Shown: positions 7,401-15,390, counted from the stretch's first letter. The stretch: DNA of 64,000 bases from Methylobacterium mesophilicum (GCF_022179445.1 NZ_BPQU01000021.1:31815-95814), one strand, 5' to 3'. Numbers and translations: made by a program. The notes: generated from the letters alone by a model not told the origin.

Positions 7401-9698
7401 CACCGGGGCGGCCGGCAGGATCGGCAGGGTGAGGCTCCGCGACAGCGCCCGCCCGCCGGGCTCGCCGACCGCGAGGGTGATCTTCGCCTCCAGGGGCCGC
7501 GGCGCCGCGAGGTCCGGGATCGGCACCGGGACCGTGGCCAGGCCCCGCGCGTCCGTGGTCGCCCCGCCGGAGATCTCCTGGGTGACCGGCTCCACCGCCT
7601 CGTCGTCGAGGCCGACGGCGTAGCCCTCGAGGCCCTTGATGCCGGAGCCGGAGGCGGCCTGCTGCACGACGACGCTGCCCGAGACGTCGAGCCCGGCGCC
7701 CGGGGCGCCGTAGAGGTAACGCGCGGTCACGGCGACCTGCGCGGCCTCGCCCCGGCGCAGGCCAGCCTGCGCCGGCTTGAGAGTCACCTCCAGACGCTCG
7801 GGGACGTAATCCTCCAGCAGGAAGCTGGTCTCGCCCAGGGCCGGCGCCTTCGGGTCGCTGTAGGCGGCGATCCGCCAGGTGCCCCGCATGGCCCCCGACA
7901 GCAGCGGCAGCGGCAGCGCCCGGCCGCCGAGCCCCTGGTCCGGCACCGAGACCCGGCGATACTCGACCCCGTCCGGGCGCTTCACCACCACGGTCAGCGG
8001 CAGGTTCGGCACCGCGGCGCCCCTCGGGTCGCGGAGCAGGGCGGTGATCTGCACGGTCTCGCCCGAGCGGTAGACCCCCCGCTCGGTGAACAGGTAGGCG
8101 TCGAGGCCGCCGCTCTCGGGCCTACCCTTCACGCCCCGGTCGGTCAGGTCGAAGGCGCCGAGGTTGAGGTCGAGGAAGCCGTAATCGTCCCCAGCCTGGG
8201 CGACCACGAGGCTCGGCGCGGTGCCGCCCTCCCCGCGGGCGAGGCCCGGACCGAACACGGCCCGGCCCTGGGCATCGGTCCTGGCGGTGCCCAGCACTTC
8301 GTTGTTGCGGGCGACCAGCCGGATCTCGGCCCCCGGCAGGACCTGCGCGGAGGCGAGCGAGCGCAGGACCACGTTGACCCCGTCCCGCCCCTTGGTGGCG
8401 GTGAGGCCGAGATCCGAGACCACGAACCACTGGGTCGCCTGGGTCTCGTATCCGTCCTCGTCCCCGGCGACCGTGCCGGAGGGCCGGGCCACCATCACGT
8501 AGATCCCGGGTTCCAGCTTGCCCACCGCCTGCAGGACCGGGAAGGCGGTCACGGCCTCCTGGTTCAGCTCGGCCTTGGCGGTGTCGAGGGTGCCCTTCCA
8601 GACGCGCTGGCCCTTCTCGGCCGCAAGCGTCGCAGCATTCGTGCCGCTGAGCTGCCCCAGGAAATCTTCGGAGCGCAGGGTCGGCAGCAGGCTGCGGTCG
8701 CCGATGCGCAGGACCTCGACGTCGAGCTTGGCGGCGTTCACCGAGACCAGGGGCACGCCCGCCTGCCCGGTGCGGGGCAGGACGTAGTTACGCCCGGTGA
8801 ACCGGACCTGCGGGGCGCGGTCGCGGACGTAGATCTCGTAATCCGCGGACTTGAGCAGGCTCTCGCCCACCGCGGACGGCAGCCCCTGGCGCAGGACCAC
8901 CGCATACCGGCCGCCATGCTTCAGCCCGTCGACGCAGACCTGCGCGTTCTCGGCGGTCACGGCGGCGCTGCTGCTGCCCGAGACCGCCACGTAGGGGGCG
9001 TAGTCGGTCTTGGGGACCACGGGCTCCGAGAGGGTGAAGCACAGGCGTGGCGCGGCGGCATCCGAATCGACCTTGTAGTCGAGGATGCGGAAGCCGTGCT
9101 CGGCCCGCAAGGCCTCGTAGGTCCGGTGCATCGCGGGCAGATCGTCGAGGGCCAGGCTGGCCGCGTAGGCGTTCAGGGCCGGCCGCCAGTTGGATTGCCC
9201 GGCCTCCACGGCGCCGAGCTGCGCCAGGGAGGCCGCCGCGTCGGCGGGCGAGCCGGCGCGCTCGTAGGCCCGGTAGGCCGCCGCGGCGGCCCGGTCCCGC
9301 AGGCGGGCCCGGCCTTGGTAATCGTTCTCCTCCAGGGCTTCGGCCGCCGCCGCGGCGGCCCGGGACAACGCCTGCCAGCTCCGGATGTCGGCCGGGTCGG
9401 TCGCGACCGCGGCGGTGAGCGGGACCAGCGACTCGTCCGGCTTGCCGGCGGCCAGCAGCGCCTGTCCCGCGGCCCGGGACTGGCCGGCCGGCCTGAGCGG
9501 GCCTCCGGCCTCGGCCTTGAGCGCAGCCTCGAGCCGCACGGCGGCGCTGGCGAGATCGGTCCGGACGAAGGTCTTCTCGAAGGCTGCAGCCGGACGGGGC
9601 GCGGTGCGCGAGGCCGGCGCCGTCTGGGCGAGGGCCGGCCCGCAGGCGAGACCTGCCAGAAGCGCCAGAGCACCCGCCAGCCGGTTCCGCCACGCCAT
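4413..9698 (-). CDS. Bacterial alpha-2-macroglobulin-like protein (YfhM type)
   Basis: A 1,761-residue periplasmic protease-trap protein. It starts with a signal peptide (MAWRNRLAGALALLAGLACG, then PALAQ), apparently cut by signal peptidase I; the LAC sequence is a poor lipobox. Multiple beta-sandwich macroglobulin domains follow. The thioester motif GCSEQ inside RYPYGCSEQIVSRAMP lies near residue 1307, coded at about 5764-5778, and is intact. After it come alpha-toroid repeats and a C-terminal bait-related domain. Family members inhibit attacking proteases and are often paired with penicillin-binding protein 1C; no pbpC is adjacent here. The open frame continues upstream to 9785, but the ATG at 9698 begins the signal peptide. 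Identification is confident; target proteases are unknown. Confidence 0.93.
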   Translation of the reverse strand: MAWRNRLAGALALLAGLACGPALAQTAPASRTAPRPAAAFEKTFVRTDLASAAVRLEAALKAEAGGPLRPAGQSRAAGQALLAAGKPDESLVPLTAAVATDPADIRSWQALSRAAAAAAEALEENDYQGRARLRDRAAAAAYRAYERAGSPADAAASLAQLGAVEAGQSNWRPALNAYAASLALDDLPAMHRTYEALRAEHGFRILDYKVDSDAAAPRLCFTLSEPVVPKTDYAPYVAVSGSSSAAVTAENAQVCVDGLKHGGRYAVVLRQGLPSAVGESLLKSADYEIYVRDRAPQVRFTGRNYVLPRTGQAGVPLVSVNAAKLDVEVLRIGDRSLLPTLRSEDFLGQLSGTNAATLAAEKGQRVWKGTLDTAKAELNQEAVTAFPVLQAVGKLEPGIYVMVARPSGTVAGDEDGYETQATQWFVVSDLGLTATKGRDGVNVVLRSLASAQVLPGAEIRLVARNNEVLGTARTDAQGRAVFGPGLARGEGGTAPSLVVAQAGDDYGFLDLNLGAFDLTDRGVKGRPESGGLDAYLFTERGVYRSGETVQITALLRDPRGAAVPNLPLTVVVKRPDGVEYRRVSVPDQGLGGRALPLPLLSGAMRGTWRIAAYSDPKAPALGETSFLLEDYVPERLEVTLKPAQAGLRRGEAAQVAVTARYLYGAPGAGLDVSGSVVVQQAASGSGIKGLEGYAVGLDDEAVEPVTQEISGGATTDARGLATVPVPIPDLAAPRPLEAKITLAVGEPGGRALSRSLTLPILPAAPVLAIRKGFSELKEGGRATFAVVFAAPDGTLLARPGVTWTLSQIDQSYQWYRAGGRWSFEPVKTSRRVAEGGLDLAAGGSGRIEAPVGLGRYRLEVSAPGAPDATASLGFTVGWGGSETAEAPDLLDLTLDKAAYAAGDTLRAKLSPSFKGQASLMVVGDRVHETVEVSVPSGGTTVSLPVKAEWGAGAYLVATAYRPLDQAAKRLPGRALGLAWFSVDRERRSLGVAVKAPERTRPRQDLTIPVQLTGLKAGEPARITVALVDVGILNLTRYEAPNPTQYFLGQKALGPEFRDLYGYLIDGMQGSAGAIRSGGDAGGGELADAPPTQAPLALFSGVVTVGPDGAASVTFPLPAFNGTGRVMVTAWSGDRVGQTQADVIIRDPVVLAATLPRFLDTGDRSRLFMALDNVEGRAGDYTVDIAPSGPILIGAGALRQTIRLEAGGRGQVVVPITAAGPGTARLDLALSGPGLDGPLGQSFALGVLPGTGALLRRSVRNLAPGAGLTVSADLLADLLPGTGSVTLSASALPGLDVPALLQALDRYPYGCSEQIVSRAMPLLYVNRLAGLDKLALDANVDDRVRESIERLLARQDASGDFGLWSAQGSGDVWLDAYVTDFLTRARERGFAVPQGAFTQALDRLRNTVANATEVRDGGADLAYAAYVLARNGRPVMGDLRYLVDTKLDAFATGLGRAQLAASLALLGDRGRAAKAMDAALATLRAQRDTGVYRADYGSRLRDGAGLIALAAESGLTQVALAPVAAVIGEESQDTRTTSTQENAWLVLAAEGLSKEADALSFSLDGAAQAGPLARIYRGPALDGRSVALVNTGRAPVQVVLGVNGSPLVPEPAAAQGYRIERSIHRLDGSVVDPAHGLRQNDRLVVVLKVTEDKAQAGRILLVDPLPAGLEIDNPKLLDADALQGLAFAKSEVQPVHTEFRDDRFVAAYDRDPSQSAFFTVAYTVRAVSPGTYVHPGASVEDMYRPARFGRTATGSVEIGAAR

Positions 9699-10390
9699 AC
9701 GCCTGCCCTCGTCGGCCTCGGATCCCGGACGATTCGTCCCGGGATCGGCCCGCCGGGAGCCTAGCACCGATCGATCCCGCCGCAACGCTCTGGGTGCGTG
9801 TTGGGAGCCGCTCCGCGGTCCCTTTCCGAAGGGCTATGGCCGCGACAGGATCGAGGCGCGAGGGGCTTTTGCAGGCTGCGACGCACCCCCGCGCCCGTAT
9901 GGGCTGGCGGCTGCACAGAGTGCCCTCCGGATGGTCCTCGGCCGCAAGAGAGGTCTCCACGAGGCAGGCACGCACTATCCCTTTGCGGGCTACAGGTTGC
10001 TCAGCTTGGACAATTCACTGCCTGAGGATCGATACCCCATACCGGATAACCCGCGCCGTCATACCGGGGGCGCCGCAGGCGAGCCCGGACCCGAAGGGGC
10101 CGCCGGGGGCGCCAACCCAGAAACGCTGTCCGTCCAGGAGCTTCACACAGCGATCGTTCTCGATCCCGGGCTCCGCTGCGCGGCCCGGGACGACCGCCCG
10201 TGGCGGCATCGATCCAGCCACCGCTCGAAGAAAGAGACGGAGCTTTCCGCTCGCTGAAACGATGACCATTCCAACTGCGACGTGTGAACGACCGAGCCCG
10301 CACGGGACAGGCAACCCGCGCGTGTCCCGGGTCACGGGTGGTCGATCGTCCCGCGCCCCAACCTTGAGCGCAGCGCACGATCCCAAACAA
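9699..10390. other. Long intergenic region with inverted repeats
   Basis: About 690 bp without a convincing gene. Its first part holds the promoter side of the macroglobulin gene. Between about 10045 and 10345 there are several GC palindromes, for example TCCCGGG at 10164 pairing with CCCGGGA ending at 10190, and CCGGGGGCGCC facing GGCGAGCCCGG near 10065-10085. These look like decayed intergenic repeats. Open frames here lack start sites, family motifs and normal codon bias. Confidence 0.5.
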
Positions 10391-10690
10391 TCAGAACGCC
10401 TTGAGCACCTGCTCGGTGTGCTCGACCGAGACCGGGCCCGCGAAGCAGTGCGAGACCAGGGCGCGGTAATCCTGCCAGGGCTGCGAGCCGGTGAAGTCCT
10501 TGGTGTGGGCCTCCAGCGTGTCCCAGTGGATCATAAGACGGTAGCGCTGCGGGTGCTCGATCGAGCGGCGGACCTCGAAGGCGCGGCAGCCCTTGGCGGC
10601 CTTGAAGATTGCCGAGGCCTCGGTGATGCCGGCCTCGAACGCCGCCTCCATCCCGGGCTTGATCTCGATCTGTGCGATTTCGAGGATCAT
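10391..10690 (-). CDS. Antibiotic biosynthesis monooxygenase (ABM) domain protein
   Basis: A 99-residue single-domain protein of the ABM/YgiN-like ferredoxin-fold family. The pattern is typical: an N-terminal strand (ILEIAQIEIKPGMEAAFEAG), a central CRAFEVRRSIEHPQRYRLMIHWDTLEAH and a C-terminal strand after a helix containing FTGSQPWQDY. Members act as small quinol or heme-related monooxygenases or are uncharacterised. AAGGA lies 9 bp before the ATG. It begins 18 bp after the stop of kdoO on the same strand, so the two are probably co-transcribed, although no functional link is obvious. The substrate cannot be read from sequence. Confidence 0.8.
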   Translation of the reverse strand: MILEIAQIEIKPGMEAAFEAGITEASAIFKAAKGCRAFEVRRSIEHPQRYRLMIHWDTLEAHTKDFTGSQPWQDYRALVSHCFAGPVSVEHTEQVLKAF

Positions 10691-10708
10691 GGTGTCGAAT
10701 CCTTATCC

Positions 10709-11569
10709 TTACGCGTGGAGGGGGCGGCCGAGCTTGGCCGCCAGGATGCGCTGCGGGCTCAAGCCGGGATCGGCCTGGGCGGCGACCGGCAGGTAGGCGG
10801 TCTGCTCCAGCATGTAGCGGCCGCCCATCGCCCCGTGCATCACGAGGTCGGAGAAGGTCACCCAGGTCTCGCCGGGCCGGAACGCGACGTCGGCCTGGGG
10901 GGCGCTGGCCTGGTAAGCCTCGTCCTGCTTCAGGGCGTCGTGCAAGTGCAGCATCAGGTGGTCGTATTCGGAGCGCCGGGCCTTGGTGATCCGAAGGACC
11001 GCGAGCAGCCGCGCCGTGAGCGGCGCGTAGCGCGGCAGCCGGGGCAGGAACTTCTCCGCCATCGACCCGAAATCCTCGCCGACCCGCCAGCGGCGGGGCT
11101 CGCCGGACGGGTTGATGTTGCGGAACACCCGCAGGATCCGCTTCTCGCCGATCGGGTTCGACGGGAACGCGTCGACATGCAGCCGGGTGTCGTCGCGCCG
11201 CCAGCTCAGCTTGCGCCGGTCCACGTCGAACGGGCGGTAGGAGGTGCCGGCGAGCGCCACCCGGTCGGCGTAATCCGGCAGGTAGGTGCCGATCAGGTCC
11301 CGGGCGAAGGCGCGGTAGCGGATCAGGAGCTGGCGCAGGGCCTCCTGCTCCTCCGGGGTGCCGGCGGCGCCGCGCAACTCGGCGGCCTCGCCCCGGATGT
11401 TGACGTTCTTGGCCTTGCCGTCCGCGAAGGGGCGCTCGGTGAACCGGCGCTCGTACGCGCTGAACGGGAACGGCAGGTCCGGGAACAGCAGCACCGCCCC
11501 GGCTTCCAGCTCCCGGGCCAGGGAGTCGGCGGTCTCACCGGGGGCGACTGTGCGGATCGGGCTGATCAT
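10709..11569 (-). CDS. kdoO: Kdo hydroxylase (Kdo dioxygenase) family protein
   Basis: A 286-residue protein of the KdoO family, Fe(II)/2-oxoglutarate-type enzymes that hydroxylate 3-deoxy-D-manno-oct-2-ulosonic acid in the lipopolysaccharide inner core. Visible signatures are the N-terminal LEAGAVLLFPDLPFPF, the metal-binding candidate pair in LHVDAFPSNP, RVFRNINP, and a distal histidine in FSDLVMHGAMGGRYMLEQT. The ATG at 11569 begins the family-like N-terminus; the frame is open to 12016 but that extension overlaps a divergent gene. It is probably an operon with the downstream ABM gene and is divergent from the HTH protein at 11790. The reaction is inferred from family membership. Confidence 0.85.
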   Translation of the reverse strand: MISPIRTVAPGETADSLARELEAGAVLLFPDLPFPFSAYERRFTERPFADGKAKNVNIRGEAAELRGAAGTPEEQEALRQLLIRYRAFARDLIGTYLPDYADRVALAGTSYRPFDVDRRKLSWRRDDTRLHVDAFPSNPIGEKRILRVFRNINPSGEPRRWRVGEDFGSMAEKFLPRLPRYAPLTARLLAVLRITKARRSEYDHLMLHLHDALKQDEAYQASAPQADVAFRPGETWVTFSDLVMHGAMGGRYMLEQTAYLPVAAQADPGLSPQRILAAKLGRPLHA

Positions 11570-11789
11570 CGTGTGCGGGCTGGATCTGCCGGGCCGAAGG
11601 GGGGCATGACGGGGCGCAATCCTGTAGCCGAGCCGCCCGCGGGAGGCTAGGGCCCGCATTTCCGGTGGATGACATCGCCCGTCCACTGGCACCGTCCGGG
11701 GGGGCCGCCCCGGGCGCTTGCGCAACCGCCGCGTTCCCGGCACGTTCCCGTCGCATACCGGCCCACGAGCCCGGCGGAGGATGGCGCCG

Positions 11790-12239
11790 ATGGCGACCCT
11801 GAAGGAATTCGAGGAAGCCCTGCGCGAGCATGGCATGAACATGGCGCTGGCGCTGCTGGAGCGTCTGCGCGAACGCGACCGCGCCACCCGCACGGTCAAG
11901 CCGGCCCGCCGTCTCACGGGCCAGAAGATGACGCCCGAACTCGCCCGGGCGATTCTCGACCTGCACGCCTCCACGGGCATGACCCAGCAGGAGATCGCGT
12001 TCAAGGTCGGGGTCAATCAGGGCCGGGTCAACGAGGTGATCAAGCGCGGCAAGTGGCTGTCGGACGACCCCCAGGCCCCCGAGGCCGTGGCCCGCGACAA
12101 GGCGCTGGCCCGCATGCGCGGCGACCCCAAGCCGAAGAAGCCGCCCCTGGCCGCTCGTTCCAAGGAGCGCAAGGCTGCCCCCGCCAAAGCGCCCGCCAAG
12201 GCGCGCAACCAGGGTCAGCTGGCTTTGGGGGATCTGTAG
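11790..12239 (+). CDS. Small helix-turn-helix protein with basic tail
   Basis: A 149-residue probable DNA-binding protein. Residues about 48-90 form a homeodomain-like helix-turn-helix, with TGMTQQEIAFKVGVNQGRV as the recognition region. Residues about 112-141 are a disordered tail rich in Lys, Ala and Pro (KPKKPPLAARSKERKAA), similar to nucleoid-protein tails. GGAGG lies 9 bp before ATG 11790; ATG 11781 sits almost on that box and is less likely. It is divergent from kdoO and convergent with olsB, with a multi-hairpin repeat after its stop. It could be a regulator or nucleoid-associated protein. I do not recognise a named family. Confidence 0.7.
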   Translation: MATLKEFEEALREHGMNMALALLERLRERDRATRTVKPARRLTGQKMTPELARAILDLHASTGMTQQEIAFKVGVNQGRVNEVIKRGKWLSDDPQAPEAVARDKALARMRGDPKPKKPPLAARSKERKAAPAKAPAKARNQGQLALGDL

Positions 12240-12248
12240 GAACGAACG

Positions 12249-12385
12249 GGATCCCAAAGGGCTTGCAGCCCTTTGGCGGGGTTCGGGGCGCGCAGCCCAG
12301 AGGCCATAGGCCGCTCCGGGACCTTCTTAGGGCTCCACCCTACACCCGCAAAAGGTCCGAGACCTTTTTGAATCCAGGAGTTTTT
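12249..12385 (+). repeat. Convergent-gene multi-hairpin repeat, copy B
   Basis: Starts with GGATCCC and contains in order AAAGGGC-TTGCA-GCCCTTT, a GGGGCG/CGCAGCCC block, a TAGGGCTCCACCCTA stem and AAAAGGTCCGAGACCTTTTT, which looks like a terminator with its T tract. It ends in AATCCAGGAGTTTTT. It lies between the HTH gene and convergent olsB. It is the longest copy, with an insertion of about 25 bp in the middle relative to 15281-15390. Confidence 0.8.
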
Positions 12386-12389
12386 GGGT

Positions 12390-13382
12390 TCAGTTCGTCG
12401 GCGCGAAATGCCCCCGGTAGCGCGCGCCGATCGCTTCGACCGGGAGCGCCACGAACACGTCGGTGGTGCCGAACTGGCGGTCGATCACCGCGCCCTCCCC
12501 GAAGGTCGCGCCGAGCCGGAGATAGCCCTTGATCAGCGGCGGCAGCGCCTGCAGCGCCGCCTTGGGATCGACCGCCTCGCGGGGCATCCGGTCCATGGAC
12601 ACCGCGCGCTCCGGCAGGGCCCGGGCCCGCCACGCCTCGGGTGCGCGGGCGTGGTGGTGCAGGAACGACAGCGGCAGGGCCAGCCGGTCCGGATCGGTCC
12701 CCTCCAGGCTGGCGCAGCCGATCAGCGCGTCGATCCGGTGGTGCAGCACGTAGGCGTAGATCCCCTGCCAGAGCAGCTCGACGGTGCGCTTGCTGCGGTA
12801 CGGCTTGAGCACGCAGGAGCGTCCGAGTTCCAGCAGGCGCCGGTGCCCCTGCGCCGCCAGGATCGGCTCCAGGTCGTACTCGCCCTCGGAGTAGAAGCCG
12901 GCATGGCGCTCGGCCACCTCGCCGCGCAGCAATCTGTAGGTGCCGACCACCTTGGGCCGGTGCTCGACGAACGGTTTCTTCCGCCGGGGCGCGGCATGGT
13001 CGAGGACGAGGAGATGGTCGCAGAGCGCGTCGTAGGCGTCGGCGTCACGTCGCGACAAGGCCGAAAGACCCGTCGGGATCGCCGCCATTTCTTCGTAGAA
13101 CACCTTGAACCGGAGGCGCTGCGCGCGCCGGATTTCGGATTTCTTCGAAGCTAGCCGGACCTCGAGGTTGCCGATCCGGCCGAGGCTGCGCCCCTCGAAC
13201 GGCTCCGGCAGGCGGATCGCCCGCTCGCCCGACAGGATGTCGGCGATGGCCGCCGGCTCCGCCTGGACGAGCGCGTGGCGCCGACGCAGCTTCGCGATCG
13301 GCGCGCCGACCCCCCATTGCACGCCCTTGTGCCAGCCGGCTCCGAGCGCGCTGTAGGCTCCGCGGGCGAGATTGGCGACCAT
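12390..13382 (-). CDS. olsB: L-ornithine N-alpha-acyltransferase (OlsB-type GNAT)
   Basis: A 330-residue acyl-ACP-dependent acyltransferase of the hemolysin-like GNAT family, expected to make lyso-ornithine lipid at the inner membrane. Signatures are LRFKVFYEEM, the active-site-region YDALCDHLLVLD, VVGTYRLLR, FYSEGEYDL and ELGRSCVLKPYRSKRTVELLWQGI. The ATG at 13382 is selected because the upstream codons lack family similarity and a CGGAG box precedes it. The olsA acyltransferase that would complete ornithine lipid synthesis is not in the window. Alphaproteobacteria raise ornithine lipids under phosphate limitation; no Pho box was identified here. Confidence 0.82.
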   Translation of the reverse strand: MVANLARGAYSALGAGWHKGVQWGVGAPIAKLRRRHALVQAEPAAIADILSGERAIRLPEPFEGRSLGRIGNLEVRLASKKSEIRRAQRLRFKVFYEEMAAIPTGLSALSRRDADAYDALCDHLLVLDHAAPRRKKPFVEHRPKVVGTYRLLRGEVAERHAGFYSEGEYDLEPILAAQGHRRLLELGRSCVLKPYRSKRTVELLWQGIYAYVLHHRIDALIGCASLEGTDPDRLALPLSFLHHHARAPEAWRARALPERAVSMDRMPREAVDPKAALQALPPLIKGYLRLGATFGEGAVIDRQFGTTDVFVALPVEAIGARYRGHFAPTN

Positions 13383-13473
13383 GGTCGGGTTCACTCCGGG
13401 CGCACGACCGTGCACCGTCGGGATGGACAGAGAGCACGAACCGCACACGCCATTATGACAGCCCCGATACGAA

Positions 13474-13499
13474 AGCGCCCCGGCCGGGGCCGGGGCGCT
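13474..13499 (-). terminator. Terminator downstream of hsp20
   Basis: AGCGCCCCGG at 13474-13483 pairs with CCGGGGCGCT at 13490-13499. Read on the minus strand, the stem is followed by TTTCG. It lies 35 bp past the hsp20 stop. Confidence 0.65.
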
Positions 13500-13533
13500 C
13501 CATCAGCGTAGCGGGTTCCGAGCCGCGACCGGA

Positions 13534-14016
13534 TCAGGCTGCCTGCGGGACAGCGTCCTTGCGCACGTCACCCTCGATCACCGGCGCGGACGGGGTCCCG
13601 GCCGTGGCGATCTGGATGCGGCGCGGCTTCTTCGCCTCCGGGACCTCGCGGACGAGGTCGATGTGGAGGAGGCCGTTCTCCAGAGCCGCCCCGGTCACCT
13701 GGACGTGGTCGGCGAGCTGGAATCGGCGCTCGAAGGCGCGGGCCGCGATGCCCTGGTGCAGGAACTCCGCCTTGGGCTCGGCCTTGCGCTCGCCCTTCAG
13801 GGTCAGCGCATTCTCCCGCACCTCGATCGACAGGTCGGATTCGGTGAAGCCGGCGACCGCGACGGTGATGCGGTAGGCGTTCTCGCCGGTCCGCTCGATG
13901 TTGTAGGGCGGGTAGGTCGGCGCCGCCTCGGCGGTGGCGAACTGATCGAGGGCGGAGAACAGTCGGTCGAAGCCGACGGTGGAACGATACAGGGGAGCGA
14001 GATCGAACTGACGCAT
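13534..14016 (-). CDS. Small heat-shock protein, Hsp20/IbpA family
   Basis: A 160-residue alpha-crystallin-type holdase chaperone that binds unfolding proteins in the cytoplasm. The N-terminus MRQFDLAPLYRSTVGFDRLF is characteristic of rhizobial class A Hsps. The alpha-crystallin core spans about residues 33-125 (PPYNIERTGENAYRITVAVAGF to GLLHIDLVREVPEAKKPR). The IbpA-like C-terminal tail carries RRIQI, an I-x-I oligomerisation motif. The ATG at 14016 is chosen because AGGA lies 6 bp upstream, inside the ROSE hairpin. It is divergent from the hydrolase at 14223. Translation is probably temperature controlled through the 5' leader. Confidence 0.95.
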   Translation of the reverse strand: MRQFDLAPLYRSTVGFDRLFSALDQFATAEAAPTYPPYNIERTGENAYRITVAVAGFTESDLSIEVRENALTLKGERKAEPKAEFLHQGIAARAFERRFQLADHVQVTGAALENGLLHIDLVREVPEAKKPRRIQIATAGTPSAPVIEGDVRKDAVPQAA

Positions 14017-14106
14017 GACATATCCTCGTATGAGCAACATGCAGAATCGGTCCGCCCGATGGGCCGGACCCGTCTTTCGTGCCGCCTGACGGCCGGCACA
14101 GACGGG
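14013..14106 (-). promoter_or_regulatory. ROSE-type RNA thermometer in hsp20 leader
   Basis: The hsp20 5' leader folds into the ROSE layout. An outer stem CCCGTCT/AGACGGG (14100-14106 with 14069-14075) encloses GTGCCG/CGGCAC. A second stem GTCC-GCCC-ATC-GGGC-GGAC follows. The 3' hairpin (14013-14042) has GCATG pairing with CATGC over the start codon and TTGCTC facing GAGGA of the Shine-Dalgarno sequence. The G opposite G in that pairing is the hallmark mismatch of ROSE elements. It would melt on heat shock and free the ribosome-binding site. Confidence 0.85.
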
Positions 14107-14222
14107 ATATCGGGGGGCAAAAAACGGGGTTCAAGACCTCCGGACGGGCCCGGATGCGAGTTTTTTCCGCTACGGTGACGCTTGCATGCGGACCCGGCAT
14201 GCGGACGGACTGAGGTTGGCCC

Positions 14223-15254
14223 GTGAGACGGTTGGACGGCGATATCGGACGGGAGCCGCCGCTCCTGACCTTGCGCGGCACGCCGGACAATCCGGTGCCG
14301 CCGGGCGGCACCCTGATCGCGGTCGGCACCCGCGACGACTGCACCCTGCGGGCCGCCTACTGGCAGGCCACGACCCGGACCTGCCGGGGCACGGTCTGCC
14401 TGCTCCAGGGACGGGCCGAATTCATCGAGAAGTACTACGAGACCATCCGCGACCTGCGGGCGCGGGGCTTCGCCGTGGTTGCGTTCGACTGGCGTGGCCA
14501 GGGCGAGTCGGACCGGCGGGTCGACGACCCGCACAAGGGCCATGTCGGCCGCTTCGACGATTACCGTCTCGACCTGCGGGCGGTGGCCGAAACGGTGCTG
14601 GTGCCGCTGATGCCGGAGCCGCATGTCGGCCTGGCGCATTCGATGGGCGGCTGCGTCGCCCTGATCGGAGCGCTCGACGGCTGGCTGCCGTTCCGGCGCC
14701 TGGTGACGGTGGCGCCGATGCTGTCGGTCCGGATGGTGCGCTGGCCCGCCGGGGCGGCGTTCCTGTCGCGGGCCCTGCACCGGATCGGGCTGGGCGACCG
14801 CTACATCCCGCTGGGCAAGCCGGTCTCGATCGCCACCAAGCCCTATGCCGGCAACCGGCTGTCGCGGGATCCCGCGCGCTACGCCCGCAACGCGGCGGCG
14901 GCCCGGCAGGTCGGCGCGGGCGCGGTCGGGGACCCGACGATCGCGTGGCTCGCGGAGGCCTTCCGGGCGATGGCGCGCCTGCGCGACCCGCGCGCCGCCC
15001 CGCGCATCACCCTGCCGACCCTGATCGTCGCGGCCGGCGCCGACCCGGTCTGCGGGACCCTGGACACCGAGCGGTTCGCGGCGCGGCTGAAGGCCGGCCA
15101 CATCCTGGTCCTGCCTGATTCCCGGCACGAGATCCTGAGCGAGCGCGACGCCATCCGGCAGGATTTCTGGGCGGCCTTCGACGCCTTCGTGCCGGGCTCG
15201 CCCCTGCCCTCGCACAATGAGGTGGAGGCGCACCAGGCTGTGCCAGTGGCCTGA
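14223..15254 (+). CDS. Alpha/beta hydrolase, lysophospholipase-like (PldB/COG2267)
   Basis: A 343-residue serine hydrolase of the monoacylglycerol-lipase/lysophospholipase group. The nucleophile elbow is AHSMGG, preceded by the oxyanion-region LLQGRAEFIEKY and FDWRGQGES. The late acid and histidine are likely in AGADPVC and DSRHEIL. The start is a GTG at 14223 with GAGG 7 bp upstream. There is no signal peptide, so it is probably cytoplasmic. It is divergent from hsp20 and convergent with sixA. The physiological substrate is not evident. Confidence 0.86.
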   Translation: MRRLDGDIGREPPLLTLRGTPDNPVPPGGTLIAVGTRDDCTLRAAYWQATTRTCRGTVCLLQGRAEFIEKYYETIRDLRARGFAVVAFDWRGQGESDRRVDDPHKGHVGRFDDYRLDLRAVAETVLVPLMPEPHVGLAHSMGGCVALIGALDGWLPFRRLVTVAPMLSVRMVRWPAGAAFLSRALHRIGLGDRYIPLGKPVSIATKPYAGNRLSRDPARYARNAAAARQVGAGAVGDPTIAWLAEAFRAMARLRDPRAAPRITLPTLIVAAGADPVCGTLDTERFAARLKAGHILVLPDSRHEILSERDAIRQDFWAAFDAFVPGSPLPSHNEVEAHQAVPVA

Positions 15255-15280
15255 GCGGTTGCGGCCTCCGCGTCATAGCT

Positions 15281-15390
15281 GGATCCCAAAGGGCTCAGCC
15301 CTTTGGCGGGGTATCGGGGCGGAGCCCCGATGCGCCAGGGCTCTGCCCTGGACCCGCAAAAGGTCCAATACCTTTTGAAACCGGGACTTT
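15281..15390 (+). repeat. Convergent-gene multi-hairpin repeat, copy C
   Basis: The cleanest copy. After GGATCCC come four stems: AAAGGGC-TCA-GCCCTTT, CGGGGC-GGA-GCCCCG, CCAGGGC-TCT-GCCCTGG and AAAAGGT-CCAAT-ACCTTTT, then GAAACCGGGACTTTT. It lies between the hydrolase gene and convergent sixA. Confidence 0.85.

Noticed and set aside
4797..9764. A 1,655-codon open frame on the plus strand across the macroglobulin gene
   Set aside because: Antisense shadow caused by high GC at third positions. The product is a Gly/Arg/His-rich low-complexity sequence without domains.
9786..10390. Open frames on both strands in the long intergenic region, considered as a decayed gene
   Set aside because: No frame shows family motifs, a ribosome site or consistent codon bias. 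Palindromes fit intergenic repeats better.
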